Assembly: GCA_030018495.1 (NCBI GenBank)
Contig: JASEFS010000030.1
Location: forward strand, 1 to 42,760
Length of the DNA stretch: 42,760 nt
Direction: 5' to 3'
DNA from: Deltaproteobacteria bacterium
GTDB lineage: Bacteria; Desulfobacterota; Desulfobaccia; Desulfobaccales; 0-14-0-80-60-11
Numbering within the stretch: the stretch's first letter is position 1; each line of letters opens with the position of its first letter. Under the pieces are notes generated by a model. That model ran no database searches, had not been told where the DNA came from, and saw only the letters and a list, made by a program, of their open reading frames with translations. Shown here piece by piece: positions 1 through 8,718 of this stretch. A program made the translations under genes and the position numbers.

Positions 1-829
<829 letters not shown>

Positions 830-1221
830 AATTCGGAGCTCTTTCCCGCACTCGGGCTCACTATTTAGTTTTCAAAGAGCAAGTTCTTCCAATTAAAATT
901 ATAAGCATTAAACCGCCGCTGTCAAGAGGTATTTTTTCTCGTCTCAGTCTCCCTCTCCGCAGCGGCAAATGTCTTTATAACCGAAGCCCCCACCCCTGTC
1001 AAGCACCCCCCCTAAAAAAAGTTTTCAGTTTTCGGTTTCCAGTTTTCTGTATCCATTTTCCCCTTGCCGACAGCCCTTCCCTACCCTCAGATCAGGCCCC
1101 CCCACTGTTGATGACACCCCCTCTTCTCGAGGCCGGATAACCCCAGTCGCAATTACCCCTTCAAACTTAAAGGCCCTCTCCCCGGAATATTTTTTTCTGT
1201 TTCCTCTTGACATAGCAGCAT
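830..1221 (-). other. 16S rRNA leader region
   Basis: About 390 nt between the 16S 5' end and the candidate rRNA promoter. The part next to the 16S gene is AT-rich, as usual for rRNA leaders. I see no protein gene. Positions 1021-1062 hold six units of a 7-nt periodic array, listed separately. Pyrimidine-rich tracts occur on the plus strand. Confidence 0.5.
1021..1062. repeat. Heptamer-periodic array 1 (GTTTTCN)
   Basis: Six consecutive 7-nt units: GTTTTCA, GTTTTCG, GTTTCCA, GTTTTCT, GTATCCA, TTTTCCC. The units diverge but stay in register. It belongs to a set of seven such arrays in the window and lies within the presumed 16S leader. Confidence 0.7.
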
Positions 1222-1233
1222 TATCTATATAAC
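1207..1233 (+). promoter_or_regulatory. Candidate divergent promoter for the 52-aa protein gene
   Basis: A perfect -35 TTGACA (1207-1212) precedes TATAAC (1228-1233) with a short 15-nt spacer, or TAACTT (1230-1235) with a 17-nt spacer. It would drive the structured leader and the small gene at 1390. The sequence is physically shared with the minus-strand rRNA promoter. Confidence 0.35.
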
Positions 1234-1250
1234 TTTGCTATATATGGCAA
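1222..1250 (-). promoter_or_regulatory. Candidate 16S rRNA promoter
   Basis: On the minus strand a -35 TTGCCA (complement of 1245-1250) is followed after exactly 17 nt by a -10 TAGATA (complement of 1222-1227). Transcription would start near 1214 and give a leader of about 385 nt, a plausible length for an rRNA operon. It overlaps an oppositely directed promoter-like pair. Prediction from consensus only. Confidence 0.5.
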
Positions 1251-1269
1251 ACTCCTTTAGGTAAACGCG

Positions 1270-1389
1270 ATGCACCAATGCCCCGGGGTTGATGCGGCTG
1301 TCGCCGCGGCCCCCCTCAACCCCGGGCTTCAAGGCGTTAGGCGATTAACTCACCCGGTTTTTTCGGGAAAATTAAAGAAGGAGGACGCC
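1270..1389 (+). promoter_or_regulatory. Structured 5' leader, class unknown
   Basis: The leader folds into a nested structure. An outer stem of about 12 bp pairs 1280-1292 with 1316-1327 (one bulged C). Inside it is a 5-bp hairpin (GCGGC 1294-1298 with GCCGC 1303-1307, loop TGTC). A small hairpin follows (CCCG 1353-1356 with CGGG 1364-1367, T-rich loop), and then the ribosome binding site of the small gene. I could not match it to any riboswitch family I know, including c-di-GMP-I, fluoride, TPP and cobalamin. It may be a cis-regulator or simply a stable leader. Confidence 0.4.
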
Positions 1390-1548
1390 ATGTCCAGCCC
1401 CGGCTGCCTTGACGCCCCTGTTTCGGTGCCGGCCCAACGGCCGGCCTGGCCGCCCGCGGTCAAGCTGTTCCTGGCCTTCGTCGCGGCCCTGGCCCTGCTG
1501 TCGCCCGCCATCTTGGGCCTTTACTGGGAGATACTGCTGCCAAAGTAA
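1390..1548 (+). CDS. Small single-pass membrane protein, unknown function
   Basis: A 52-residue protein with a Pro-rich N-terminal ~20 residues and one hydrophobic helix at about 24-47 (KLFLAFVAALALLSPAILGL core). The ATG at 1390 is chosen because AAGGAGG lies at ideal distance just upstream. A longer in-frame version from 1270 would run through the structured leader and lacks a ribosome binding site. The strong ribosome binding site, promoter-like element and folded leader argue that it is real despite its size. I do not recognise the family. Confidence 0.6.
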   Translation: MSSPGCLDAPVSVPAQRPAWPPAVKLFLAFVAALALLSPAILGLYWEILLPK

Positions 1549-1663
1549 TGACCTGCCCTACCCCAACCCCGGCCCACTAACCCGCCGCCGGCCCCCGCCG
1601 ACGGTCAATCGAGTTGCGTCCTTTCTTTATCCTTATTACTCTGAGCGGCAACCATCCCTCTGC

Positions 1664-1694
1664 CAGCAGTCAGCAGTCAGCGGTCAGCAGCCAG
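1664..1694. repeat. Heptamer-periodic array 2 (CAGCAGT)
   Basis: Units CAGCAGT, CAGCAGT, CAGCGGT, CAGCAGC, then CAG. The 7-nt period is exact and the variation is confined to two positions. Confidence 0.8.
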
Positions 1695-1878
1695 AAAATA
1701 TCAGGGCGAGGCTTCCCCGCCAAACTTCCCGGCCAATAATCATAACCACATATAAGGCGAGCCTATAAGTGTCATCTGATGGGGGACAGTGGTCACAAGC
1801 AAGGAGCCAAGTCCCAAAACCCCCCTCTCCCTCGAGTGAGAAGGCCAAGCGGGAGCTTGGGAACGAGGTTTTTTGTAG

Positions 1879-1901
1879 GGGCGGGGTCGCCCCGCCCTTT
1901 T
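1879..1901. repeat. GC-rich palindromic hairpin, REP-like or terminator-like
   Basis: A perfect 8-bp stem (GGGCGGGG 1879-1886, CCCCGCCC 1890-1897), loop TCG, followed by TTTT. It could terminate plus-strand transcription. Its isolated position ~330 nt after the small gene and its composition also fit a dispersed REP-type element. Confidence 0.45.
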
Positions 1902-1987
1902 GCGGGCCGGGAAATCCGGACCCTATAAGGCCCGCGGCCTTCGTCAGACATTGACTCCAGCGTCAGGCGTCGGCGAACACCAAAACA

Positions 1988-2005
1988 CGCAGCCTAAAGG
2001 CTGCG
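1988..2005. repeat. Small perfect hairpin, REP-like
   Basis: CGCAGCCT (1988-1995) and AGGCTGCG (1998-2005) form a perfect 8-bp stem around a 2-nt centre. No U-tract follows, so a terminator is unlikely. Confidence 0.45.
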
Positions 2006-2253
2006 GCTACATTCAAATCCAGGTGCAACCATCGCCGCGATTCAACCCTTCTTGCGCGTTCTTCTCTGCGGCCCCTCCCATTTTCGCCCTTTCCCCTACT
2101 CCGTCCCCTTTAATCCCTGCTTCAGTCCATCCCCTTCCTTCCCCTTTCGCCTTTTCCCCCTTTCCCCTTTTCGCCCTCCCCCTCCTAAAGCATAATCCTC
2201 CTGTGATTGCAGATGCCTCCATTTAAACCCGGCTTGGCCTCTCTTCGCTTTTC

Positions 2254-2284
2254 ACCGAAAACCGAAAACTGAAAACCGAAAACC
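2254..2284. repeat. Heptamer-periodic array 3 (ACCGAAA)
   Basis: Units ACCGAAA, ACCGAAA, ACTGAAA, ACCGAAA, then ACC. It lies about 105 nt upstream of the acyl-CoA synthetase start. Confidence 0.8.
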
Positions 2285-2389
2285 TCTTTAAACCTCTTTC
2301 TCCTTTGGGGGCTTCCGCCCTTTGTGCTATGATTATAAGGATTTCGGTCTGTAATCACTCCAGGCCTTACCCCTTTGCGAGGAGGCGAC

Positions 2390-4420
2390 ATGGACACCCT
2401 GGCCAGCCTGGAACCCATCTTCCGGCCCAAGAGCGTGGCCGTGATCGGCGCATCCACCGCGCCCGGCAAACTCGGCCACGACATTTTGGCGAATCTCAAA
2501 AACGGCGGCTTCGCCGGCCCCATTTACCCCATCAACCCCAAGGCCGACGAAATTCTCGGGCTCAAGGTCTACAAGTCCATCGCCGAGACGCCGGCCCCGG
2601 CGGAGCTGGCCGTGGTGGTCATCCCCGCCAAGATCGTCACCCCGACCCTGGAGCAGTGCGCCGCGGCCGGGGTCAAGGCCGCCATCGTCATCACCGGCGG
2701 GTTCGCGGAAGCGGGCGAAGCCGGCGAGCGCCTCCAGGACGAAATGGCCCAGGTCATCAGGAAAACGGGCTTGAGGGTCGTGGGCCCCAACTGCCAGGGG
2801 GTCAACCACCCCCATCACCGCATGTGCGCGTCCTGGCCGCTCATCACCACCGCGGGCAAAATCGCCTTTGCATCGCAATCCGGCACGGTGGGCGCGGCGT
2901 TCATGGACCTGGCCGCGGCCGAAAAGCTGGGCGTGAGCTGCTTCGTCTCCCTGGGCAACCGGGTGGACGTGGACGAAGCCGAGGTTATCCAGTACTTCAA
3001 CGCGGACCCCGACACCAAGGTCATCGCCCTGTATCTGGAAGGCGTGAAGCGCCCCAGCTATTTTCTGGACGCGTTGTCCGACTGCCGAAAGCCCCTGGTG
3101 ATTCTCAAGGCGGGCCGCACCTTCCGGGGGAGCCTGGCGGCCACCTCCCACACCAAGTCCCTGGCCGGGGTGGACGCGGTGTACGAGGCGCTGTTCCGCA
3201 AGTACAAGGTCTACCGGGCCGATACTTTGGAGGAGCTTTTCGACTTTGCCAAGGCCCTGGCTTATCTCACGCCGCCCAAGGGCCGCAGCCTGATGATCAC
3301 CACCAGTTCCGGGGGCGCGGCCATTTTGGCCATTGATGAGGCGGAAAAAAACGGCCTGCTCACGCCGGAGCCCGGACCCAGCCTCAAGACGCGGCTCAGG
3401 GACATGCTCCCGGCCCACTGCGCGGTGGGCAACCCGGTGGACCTGACCGGCGATGTCATGAGCGACGCGGGCCTCTATAAAAAAGTGATGGACGAGACCC
3501 GGACGGAATTCGACTACCAGGTGGTGATCTTCGGCGACCCTATCCCCGGAGCCAGCGAGGTGGTCACGCCGGGCGCGGACGAATTGGTGATTTTCCTGGG
3601 GGGCGCCGAGGTGGAGCGGCAGGAGCGGGCCAAGCTTTATGACAAGGGCATCCCCGTTTTCCCCACGCCGGAGCGGGGCGTCAAGGCCCTGGCCCAGTTC
3701 TTCCGGCACAGCCCTGCCCCGGCGGGCCTGCGCCCGGAAGCGCCCATCCCGCCCGCGGCAGGCTTGAGGCTCCTGCCCGCGGCGGAGGCCGCAGAGATGA
3801 TCACCCGGGCCGGCATCCCGGCTGCGGCCGCGCCCCTGGCCGCCAATGCGGAGGAGGCCGTCCGCCTGGCGCAGGAATTCGGCTACCCCGTGGCCTTGAA
3901 AGTGGCCTCCCCGGATATCCCGCACAAAACCGACGTCGGCGGCGTACAACTTTATCTCATGGACGATGAAGAAGTGCGGCAGGCGTTTAAGGAGATCATG
4001 GCTTCGGTTCACCTGAGGGAGCGCATGGCCACGGTGGACGGCGTAACCGTTTCCCCCATGGCCAAGCCGGGCGGTCTGGAAGTCATCCTCGGCGTCATGA
4101 CTGATCCCCAGTACGGCCCTACGCTGATGTTCGGCCTGGGGGGCATTTATACGGAAATATACAAAGATGTGGGCTTTTGCATCCTGCCTGCCACTGACGA
4201 AGAGTTGGACCGGCTCATCAAAAGCATCAAGGGCTATCCGCTGCTCACCGGCTTCAGGGGCCAGCCCAAACGCGATGTCGAAGCATTAAAAGTGGCCATG
4301 AAAGCCCTGGCGACTTTTGCTCAAAAGCACCCGGAACTGGACCAGATAGAACTGAACCCTTTGCTGCTTTATGACAAGGGCCTGTTTGCCGTGGATGTCA
4401 GGATATTTTCGAGAATTTAA
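2390..4420 (+). CDS. ADP-forming acetyl/acyl-CoA synthetase, fused alpha-beta type
   Basis: A 676-aa member of the NDP-forming acyl-CoA synthetase family (acyl-CoA + ADP + Pi <-> acid + CoA + ATP). The N-terminal CoA-binding Rossmann domain has SVAVIGAS. A succinyl-CoA-synthetase-like domain follows with the SHT motif, and His254 fits the phospho-His position of the alpha half. The C-terminal ATP-grasp half carries IPHKTDVGGV (His512). Length is typical of the fused form. The ATG at 2390 is preferred over an upstream in-frame TTG (2375) because GAGGAGG (2379-2385) sits just before it. In anaerobes such enzymes conserve energy or activate acetate; the acid substrate cannot be read here. A long antisense open frame over it is a GC artefact. 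Confidence 0.9.
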   Translation: MDTLASLEPIFRPKSVAVIGASTAPGKLGHDILANLKNGGFAGPIYPINPKADEILGLKVYKSIAETPAPAELAVVVIPAKIVTPTLEQCAAAGVKAAIVITGGFAEAGEAGERLQDEMAQVIRKTGLRVVGPNCQGVNHPHHRMCASWPLITTAGKIAFASQSGTVGAAFMDLAAAEKLGVSCFVSLGNRVDVDEAEVIQYFNADPDTKVIALYLEGVKRPSYFLDALSDCRKPLVILKAGRTFRGSLAATSHTKSLAGVDAVYEALFRKYKVYRADTLEELFDFAKALAYLTPPKGRSLMITTSSGGAAILAIDEAEKNGLLTPEPGPSLKTRLRDMLPAHCAVGNPVDLTGDVMSDAGLYKKVMDETRTEFDYQVVIFGDPIPGASEVVTPGADELVIFLGGAEVERQERAKLYDKGIPVFPTPERGVKALAQFFRHSPAPAGLRPEAPIPPAAGLRLLPAAEAAEMITRAGIPAAAAPLAANAEEAVRLAQEFGYPVALKVASPDIPHKTDVGGVQLYLMDDEEVRQAFKEIMASVHLRERMATVDGVTVSPMAKPGGLEVILGVMTDPQYGPTLMFGLGGIYTEIYKDVGFCILPATDEELDRLIKSIKGYPLLTGFRGQPKRDVEALKVAMKALATFAQKHPELDQIELNPLLLYDKGLFAVDVRIFSRI

Positions 4421-4461
4421 GGGGCCGGGCCGATAAAGTCCCCCTAAAGCGGAGAAAGTCA

Positions 4462-5142
4462 ATGGCGTCTTTGCCCGAACATGCCGCGGAGAACGCTTTC
4501 TGGTTCCGGGATTGCTTTCTTATGACCATGCCCATCGGCCAGAAAGCCATCAACCTGCGCGAACTGCTTCATGCCATGTATGAGGTAAGTGATGCAGTGC
4601 TCTTTTATCATCTCTTTCAATACCGTCTGGCCATTATTGCGCCCGCAGTGGAGTATCCCAATGATTTCGCCCTGTGGGCCGCCAACGCCCTGCAGGACGC
4701 CAAGCTGGCGGAGAAGCTGAGTTCTTTCGACCCTTTTGATTACGAAAACCTGGCCCAAGTGCGGCAGGCGGTGATTGACCTGTTGGAGGAGTATCTCTGG
4801 GATTTACCTTATATTCCCTGGGCCCGGCCCGGCATGGAGTTCCATTTTTGCGAAGCCTCCACCGTGGTGTTTCGCTCGCAGATTTCCGCCGGCACCATGC
4901 TGGAATTTTATGAGGCCTTGAAAAAAGTCGGGTATGACTCCATTTACTATCACTTGTTCGAAGGCCGCTGGCGTCTGGGCGTCAGGGAAATGGATGATTT
5001 TTCCTATTGGATCGAAACCAATTTCGATATGCCGGAACTGGTGGCCGCGATCAGGAATATGGACATCTATTTTTATAGTTTAAGGGAGATTCACACTTCC
5101 CTGCTCAAGCTTTTGGAAGGCTGCCTGGAGGGGCCGCGGTGA
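4462..5142 (+). CDS. DUF5752 family protein
   Basis: A 226-aa cytosolic protein without signal or membrane segments, rich in aromatic and acidic residues. It opens with a FWFRDC motif followed by a helical region (ELLHAMYEVSDAVLFYHLFQ), which I recognise as the DUF5752 type. The biochemical role is unknown to me. Its last 4 nt overlap the start of the trehalose synthase gene, implying translational coupling and a role in the same pathway. GGAGA lies 5' of the ATG at 4462. Confidence 0.8.
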   Translation: MASLPEHAAENAFWFRDCFLMTMPIGQKAINLRELLHAMYEVSDAVLFYHLFQYRLAIIAPAVEYPNDFALWAANALQDAKLAEKLSSFDPFDYENLAQVRQAVIDLLEEYLWDLPYIPWARPGMEFHFCEASTVVFRSQISAGTMLEFYEALKKVGYDSIYYHLFEGRWRLGVREMDDFSYWIETNFDMPELVAAIRNMDIYFYSLREIHTSLLKLLEGCLEGPR

Positions 5143-6362
5143 TCACCCTGAGTGAATACGCGCCCATCGTGGGCCAGGAAGTTATCGACCAACTGGAGCG
5201 TCTGGCCGAAGGGCTGGGGCCGGCGCGGTTCGTGCATGTCAATTCCACCTATACCGGCGGCGGCGTGGCTGAAATATTACACCGGGCCGTACCTCTGCTG
5301 AACCAGTTGGGCCTGGAAACCGCCTGGCATGTTATCGAGGGCGATCCGTTCTTTTTTGAAACCACCAAGAGCATGCATAACGGTCTTCAGGGTTTCAAAG
5401 TCGAGCTGACCCGGAAGATGTGGGAGCACTATCTGGAGGTCAATCGCGCCAACGCCCGGAAGTTCGATTGGGAGGCCGACTTTGTGCTGATCCACGACCC
5501 CCAGCCTGCTTTTCTAATCAACGAACTGCGGCCGCGCGCCGCCCACTGGATCTGGCGCTGTCACATAGATGTTTCCCGGCCTCACTTGCCGGTATGGCGG
5601 CTATTGCGGGATATCGTGAATCAATATGACTCCTCGGTATTTTCCATGCCGCAATTTGCCCAAAATCTGCCTCATCCGCAATACATTATCCATCCTTCCA
5701 TCGACCCCTTGAGCGACAAAAACCGCGAATTGACCGATGCAGAAATTCAAGGGGTATTAAATCGATTGGGGATAGAGAAGGATAAGCCTATCATCATCCA
5801 GGTATCCCGGTTTGATTCCTTCAAGGATCCTCTGGGCGTGATTCAGGCCTTTCGCATGGTCCGGCGCCATACTCCCTGCCAGCTGATTCTGGCCGGTGGA
5901 AGAGCGACCGACGATCCGGAGGGGGACCGCATTTTGGCCGAAGTTCAGGAAGCGGCAGCAGGTGAACCGGATATTCACATTCTCATGTTGCCGCCGGATG
6001 CCCATTATGAAATCAACGCTTTGCAGCGGGCTTCGGACATCATTGTCCAAAAATCCACCCGGGAGGGTTTCGGGCTCACGGTCACTGAGGCAATGTGGAA
6101 GGGCAAGCCGGTCATCGGCGGCGCGGTGGGGGGGATTGTCATCCAGTTGCAAGATTACCAGACCGGTTTTTTGGTGCATTCTCCGGAAGGCTGCGCTTTC
6201 CGTATCCGCTATCTTCTCCACCGGCCGGAAATGGCCAGGCGTATGGGACAATTGGCCAAAGAATTTGTCCGTAACCACTTTCTTATTACCCGTCACCTGC
6301 GCGATTATCTCACCCTGCTGACCATAGTGAGAAGCCCTGAAGGCCGGGTTTTTGAATTTTAA
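5139..6362 (+). CDS. treT: Trehalose synthase TreT-like GT4 glycosyltransferase
   Basis: 407 aa, GT-B fold. TreT of Thermococcales forms trehalose from NDP-glucose plus glucose. The N-terminal domain has the TreT-type HVNSTYTGGGVAEILH motif, a WHVIEGD stretch and LIHDPQPA; the C-terminal domain has QVSRFDSFKDP and the GT4 E-x7-E signature in STREGFGLTVTEA. These match archaeal TreT closely from memory. The start is a GTG overlapping the previous stop by 4 nt, with a purine-rich GGAGG about 12 nt upstream. Likely product: trehalose as a compatible solute, though the specificity is inferred. Pairing with DUF5752 is the notable context. Confidence 0.85.
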   Translation: MITLSEYAPIVGQEVIDQLERLAEGLGPARFVHVNSTYTGGGVAEILHRAVPLLNQLGLETAWHVIEGDPFFFETTKSMHNGLQGFKVELTRKMWEHYLEVNRANARKFDWEADFVLIHDPQPAFLINELRPRAAHWIWRCHIDVSRPHLPVWRLLRDIVNQYDSSVFSMPQFAQNLPHPQYIIHPSIDPLSDKNRELTDAEIQGVLNRLGIEKDKPIIIQVSRFDSFKDPLGVIQAFRMVRRHTPCQLILAGGRATDDPEGDRILAEVQEAAAGEPDIHILMLPPDAHYEINALQRASDIIVQKSTREGFGLTVTEAMWKGKPVIGGAVGGIVIQLQDYQTGFLVHSPEGCAFRIRYLLHRPEMARRMGQLAKEFVRNHFLITRHLRDYLTLLTIVRSPEGRVFEF

Positions 6363-6395
6363 GCGCCACCCGGCCAACTAGAGGATCGGTTCCGA

Positions 6396-7634
6396 GTGAA
6401 GCCTTTGACATTTTTTCGCTTGCAGACCAGGGAAGAAGTTCTGGCCCATTACCGGAAGTTTTCGCCCCTAGGGCAGGAGGAAGTGCATCTCCTGGCGGCG
6501 GCCGGCCGAATCACCGCGGTGCCGATAGTTGTTCCGGAGGACGTGCCTCCCTTCCCCCGAGCTGCCATGGACGGTTATGCCGTGCGAGCCCAGGATACCT
6601 TCGGAGCCTCTCCCGGTCTCCCCCAATACCTGGAAATCAAGGGCGACGTGGCGATGGGGAGGGCCCCTACTCAAGAAGTGGGCCCGGGCGAAGCCCTGCG
6701 TTTGCCCACCGGCGGCATGCTGCCGTCAGGTGCGGATGCCGTGGTCATGGTGGAGTACACTGCCGAGCATCCCAACCTGACTTTGGAGGTGCGCCGGGCG
6801 GTAGCCCCCGGTGAAAATATTCTCCAGCCGGGGGAAGATGTGCGTCAAGGGGAGACGCTGCTAGAGGCGGGGCATCGCTTGAGGCCTCAGGACATCGGCC
6901 TGTTGGCCGCTTTGGGAATAATCAGCATCGCCGTCCACCGGCAGCCGTCAGTAGCAATAATTTCCAGCGGCGATGAGATTGTCCCGGTAAGTCAAACCCC
7001 TGGCCCGGCCCAGGTCAGGGATAGCAATGCTCATCTGGCCGCGGCCCAGGTAAAAGAGAACGGTGGTACACCACTTGTTTGGGGCATCATCCCTGATGAT
7101 CACCAGGCCCTGAAAAATGCCTTGGCGGGAGCCCTGCAGGAAGCTGATCTGATTCTTGTTTCCGGAGGAAGCTCCGTGGGGGCCCGTGATCTGACCATTC
7201 AGGCCATCGAGGATTTGCCGGGGGCTGACGTCCTGGTGCACGGCGTAGCCATCCGTCCCGGCAAGCCCACTATCCTGGCCGAAGTGGGCGGCAAACCTCT
7301 TTTGGGACTGCCGGGACATCCCGCTTCCGCCGCGGTGGTGATGCATGTGCTCGGGAGGCCCCTTATGGCGCGCCTGACGGGCCTTGCCGACCCCGGCGGC
7401 TGGGGCGGCACGGTCACGGCCAAGCTGTCCCGCAATCTGTCCGGAGCCTCCGGCCGGGAGGATTTTGTCCGGGTGAGCCTCCGCCAGGAAGGCGATACCC
7501 TCTGGGCAGATCCGATTCTTGGACCGTCCGGGCTGCTTTCTCCTTTGGTAAAAAGCCACGGCTTGGTCATGATTCCATTGGGCGTGGAAGGCCTGAACCG
7601 GGATGAAACCGTAATGGTGCAACTCTTCGAATGA
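6396..7634 (+). CDS. moeA: Molybdopterin molybdenumtransferase MoeA
   Basis: 412 aa, the usual MoeA length. It inserts molybdate into adenylylated molybdopterin, the last common step of Mo cofactor synthesis. Motifs in order: PRAAMDGYAV near residue 50, RLPTGGMLPSGADAVVMVE near 105-120, ISSGDE, VSGGSSVGARD near 255, and GLPGHPASA near 305. GTG start at 6396. The C-terminal domain IV (LSRNLSGASGREDFVRV) is complete. It is 33 nt after TreT and its stop overlaps the next start, so it is probably part of the same transcript. Anaerobes need it for formate dehydrogenases and related enzymes. Confidence 0.94.
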   Translation: MKPLTFFRLQTREEVLAHYRKFSPLGQEEVHLLAAAGRITAVPIVVPEDVPPFPRAAMDGYAVRAQDTFGASPGLPQYLEIKGDVAMGRAPTQEVGPGEALRLPTGGMLPSGADAVVMVEYTAEHPNLTLEVRRAVAPGENILQPGEDVRQGETLLEAGHRLRPQDIGLLAALGIISIAVHRQPSVAIISSGDEIVPVSQTPGPAQVRDSNAHLAAAQVKENGGTPLVWGIIPDDHQALKNALAGALQEADLILVSGGSSVGARDLTIQAIEDLPGADVLVHGVAIRPGKPTILAEVGGKPLLGLPGHPASAAVVMHVLGRPLMARLTGLADPGGWGGTVTAKLSRNLSGASGREDFVRVSLRQEGDTLWADPILGPSGLLSPLVKSHGLVMIPLGVEGLNRDETVMVQLFE

Positions 7635-8251
7635 GTTTACAGGAAACCATGGCTGGATTCTTCAAGTCCTTGGCGACAGTGCTGTTTTTCCTGGTCTTCA
7701 CAGTTTCATCGGCGGCTGTTTTGCCTTTTTGGCAGGCGTTTGCTCAAGCTCCTGCCGGAACAATGCCGGCGCCGCTTCAAAAAGATTTTTCTGCCGACGT
7801 ACCTGAGGATTTTGCCGGTGCCCTTGATGTCCGCATTCACCCCGGGGAAGGCAAACTCCAGCCGCCTGCTGAACTTCTGCTCAAGGATCCCCGGGGAAGA
7901 AAAATCGGCCATGATCCCCGGGCCGGCAAAAGCTATCGGGAAATCCCCCTCGCGTCTTATGAATTCGAAGGCCTGGATGATGCCGTGAGCGGCGCGCCCG
8001 GCCCTCAATCGGGGGTCATTGAACTAAGAAATCCTTTGGCCGGCATTTATGTTTTGGAAATTATCGGGAAAGAACCGGGGCGTTTCTCCCTCGAAATCAC
8101 CGGCTATGACAAGGACCTGAATCCATCGAAAATTTTTCTGAAAGAAACGCCTATTGCGCCGAAAGGCTTGCGGCGGTTTACTTTCCGCTACACCCCTGGC
8201 CGCGGCGTTAGGCACGGGACCTTAATAGAACCTGGGAAGACTTCGGATTAA
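7631..8251 (+). CDS. Exported beta-rich protein, PPC-like, unknown function
   Basis: 206 aa. The first ~40 residues form a signal peptide (KSLATVLFFLVFTVSSAAVLPFW) with likely cleavage after AFAQA. The rest alternates hydrophobic and polar residues as in a beta-sandwich; GIYVLEIIGKEPGRFSLEI resembles pre-peptidase C-terminal (PPC) domains, but this is a resemblance only. The ATG overlaps the moeA stop (ATGA), so translation is probably coupled. No catalytic motif is visible. Confidence 0.75.
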   Translation: MSLQETMAGFFKSLATVLFFLVFTVSSAAVLPFWQAFAQAPAGTMPAPLQKDFSADVPEDFAGALDVRIHPGEGKLQPPAELLLKDPRGRKIGHDPRAGKSYREIPLASYEFEGLDDAVSGAPGPQSGVIELRNPLAGIYVLEIIGKEPGRFSLEITGYDKDLNPSKIFLKETPIAPKGLRRFTFRYTPGRGVRHGTLIEPGKTSD

Positions 8252-8302
8252 GGATGAGAAACAGAACGGCTTATGAGATGGCGGAGGAAAGTGCAGGGGG
8301 GG

Positions 8303-8572
8303 TTACCGCAATACTATTAGATAAGGGGACGTCAGATGATGGACGTCGGCCAGAGTCGCCTCCCGGGTTTGTCTCACGCAGGCGGAAATTCTCTCCAGTA
8401 CTTGCTTGGCCTCCTTAAGCGAGGCGGGATAGTGCTTCCAGGCCCGCCGGTTTTCCTGGGAAATCAGCGCAACCACACCTTCCTGGGAATGATTCGACCG
8501 GGCTTGTCCCTTCGGGGTAATTTCGGAAGTTTCTGATCCTTTGATCAAGGTGAGATGGGGATCGACTTTCAT
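8303..8572 (-). CDS. Small hypothetical protein, 89 aa
   Basis: It opens MKVDPHLTLIKG and is a polar, lysine/arginine-rich helical protein without signal or membrane segments. Codon use (mostly G/C at third positions) looks coding, and GGAAGG lies about 9 nt before the ATG. The N-terminus vaguely recalls FlgM anti-sigma factors, but the C-terminal helices do not match, so I leave it unnamed. It is convergent with the PPC-like gene and divergent from plsY. Confidence 0.5.
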   Translation of the reverse strand: MKVDPHLTLIKGSETSEITPKGQARSNHSQEGVVALISQENRRAWKHYPASLKEAKQVLERISACVRQTREATLADVHHLTSPYLIVLR

Positions 8573-8718
8573 TAACCCAGCCTTCCGGCTCTGCGGAGAA
8601 ACCTTTGACGCATAATTTTTATCGGCTTTTGAAGTGAATTTCTTTAAAATTCCCGGAGGCAGGGCTAGTGATTTTATTCCGGCTTCACGGATCTGACTTT
8701 TTATTTTAAGGTAATATT

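Larger units (their letters stand above)
1549..2374. other. Gene-free repeat-bearing intergenic region
   Basis: About 825 nt with no convincing gene. It contains two heptamer arrays (1664-1694, 2254-2284), two perfect hairpins (1879-1897, 1988-2005) and a polypyrimidine tract (about 2075-2195). Open frames through the tract are low-complexity and lack ribosome binding sites. The repeat density suggests an accumulation site for small repeats. Confidence 0.6.

Noticed and set aside
2075-2226. Possible genes in the polypyrimidine tract
   Set aside because: Translations on both strands are low-complexity and lack ribosome binding sites or motifs.
2333-4012. 559-codon open frame antisense to the acyl-CoA synthetase
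   Set aside because: The sense strand has a complete, recognisable synthetase with conserved motifs; the antisense frame is open only because of high third-position GC and its translation is low-complexity.
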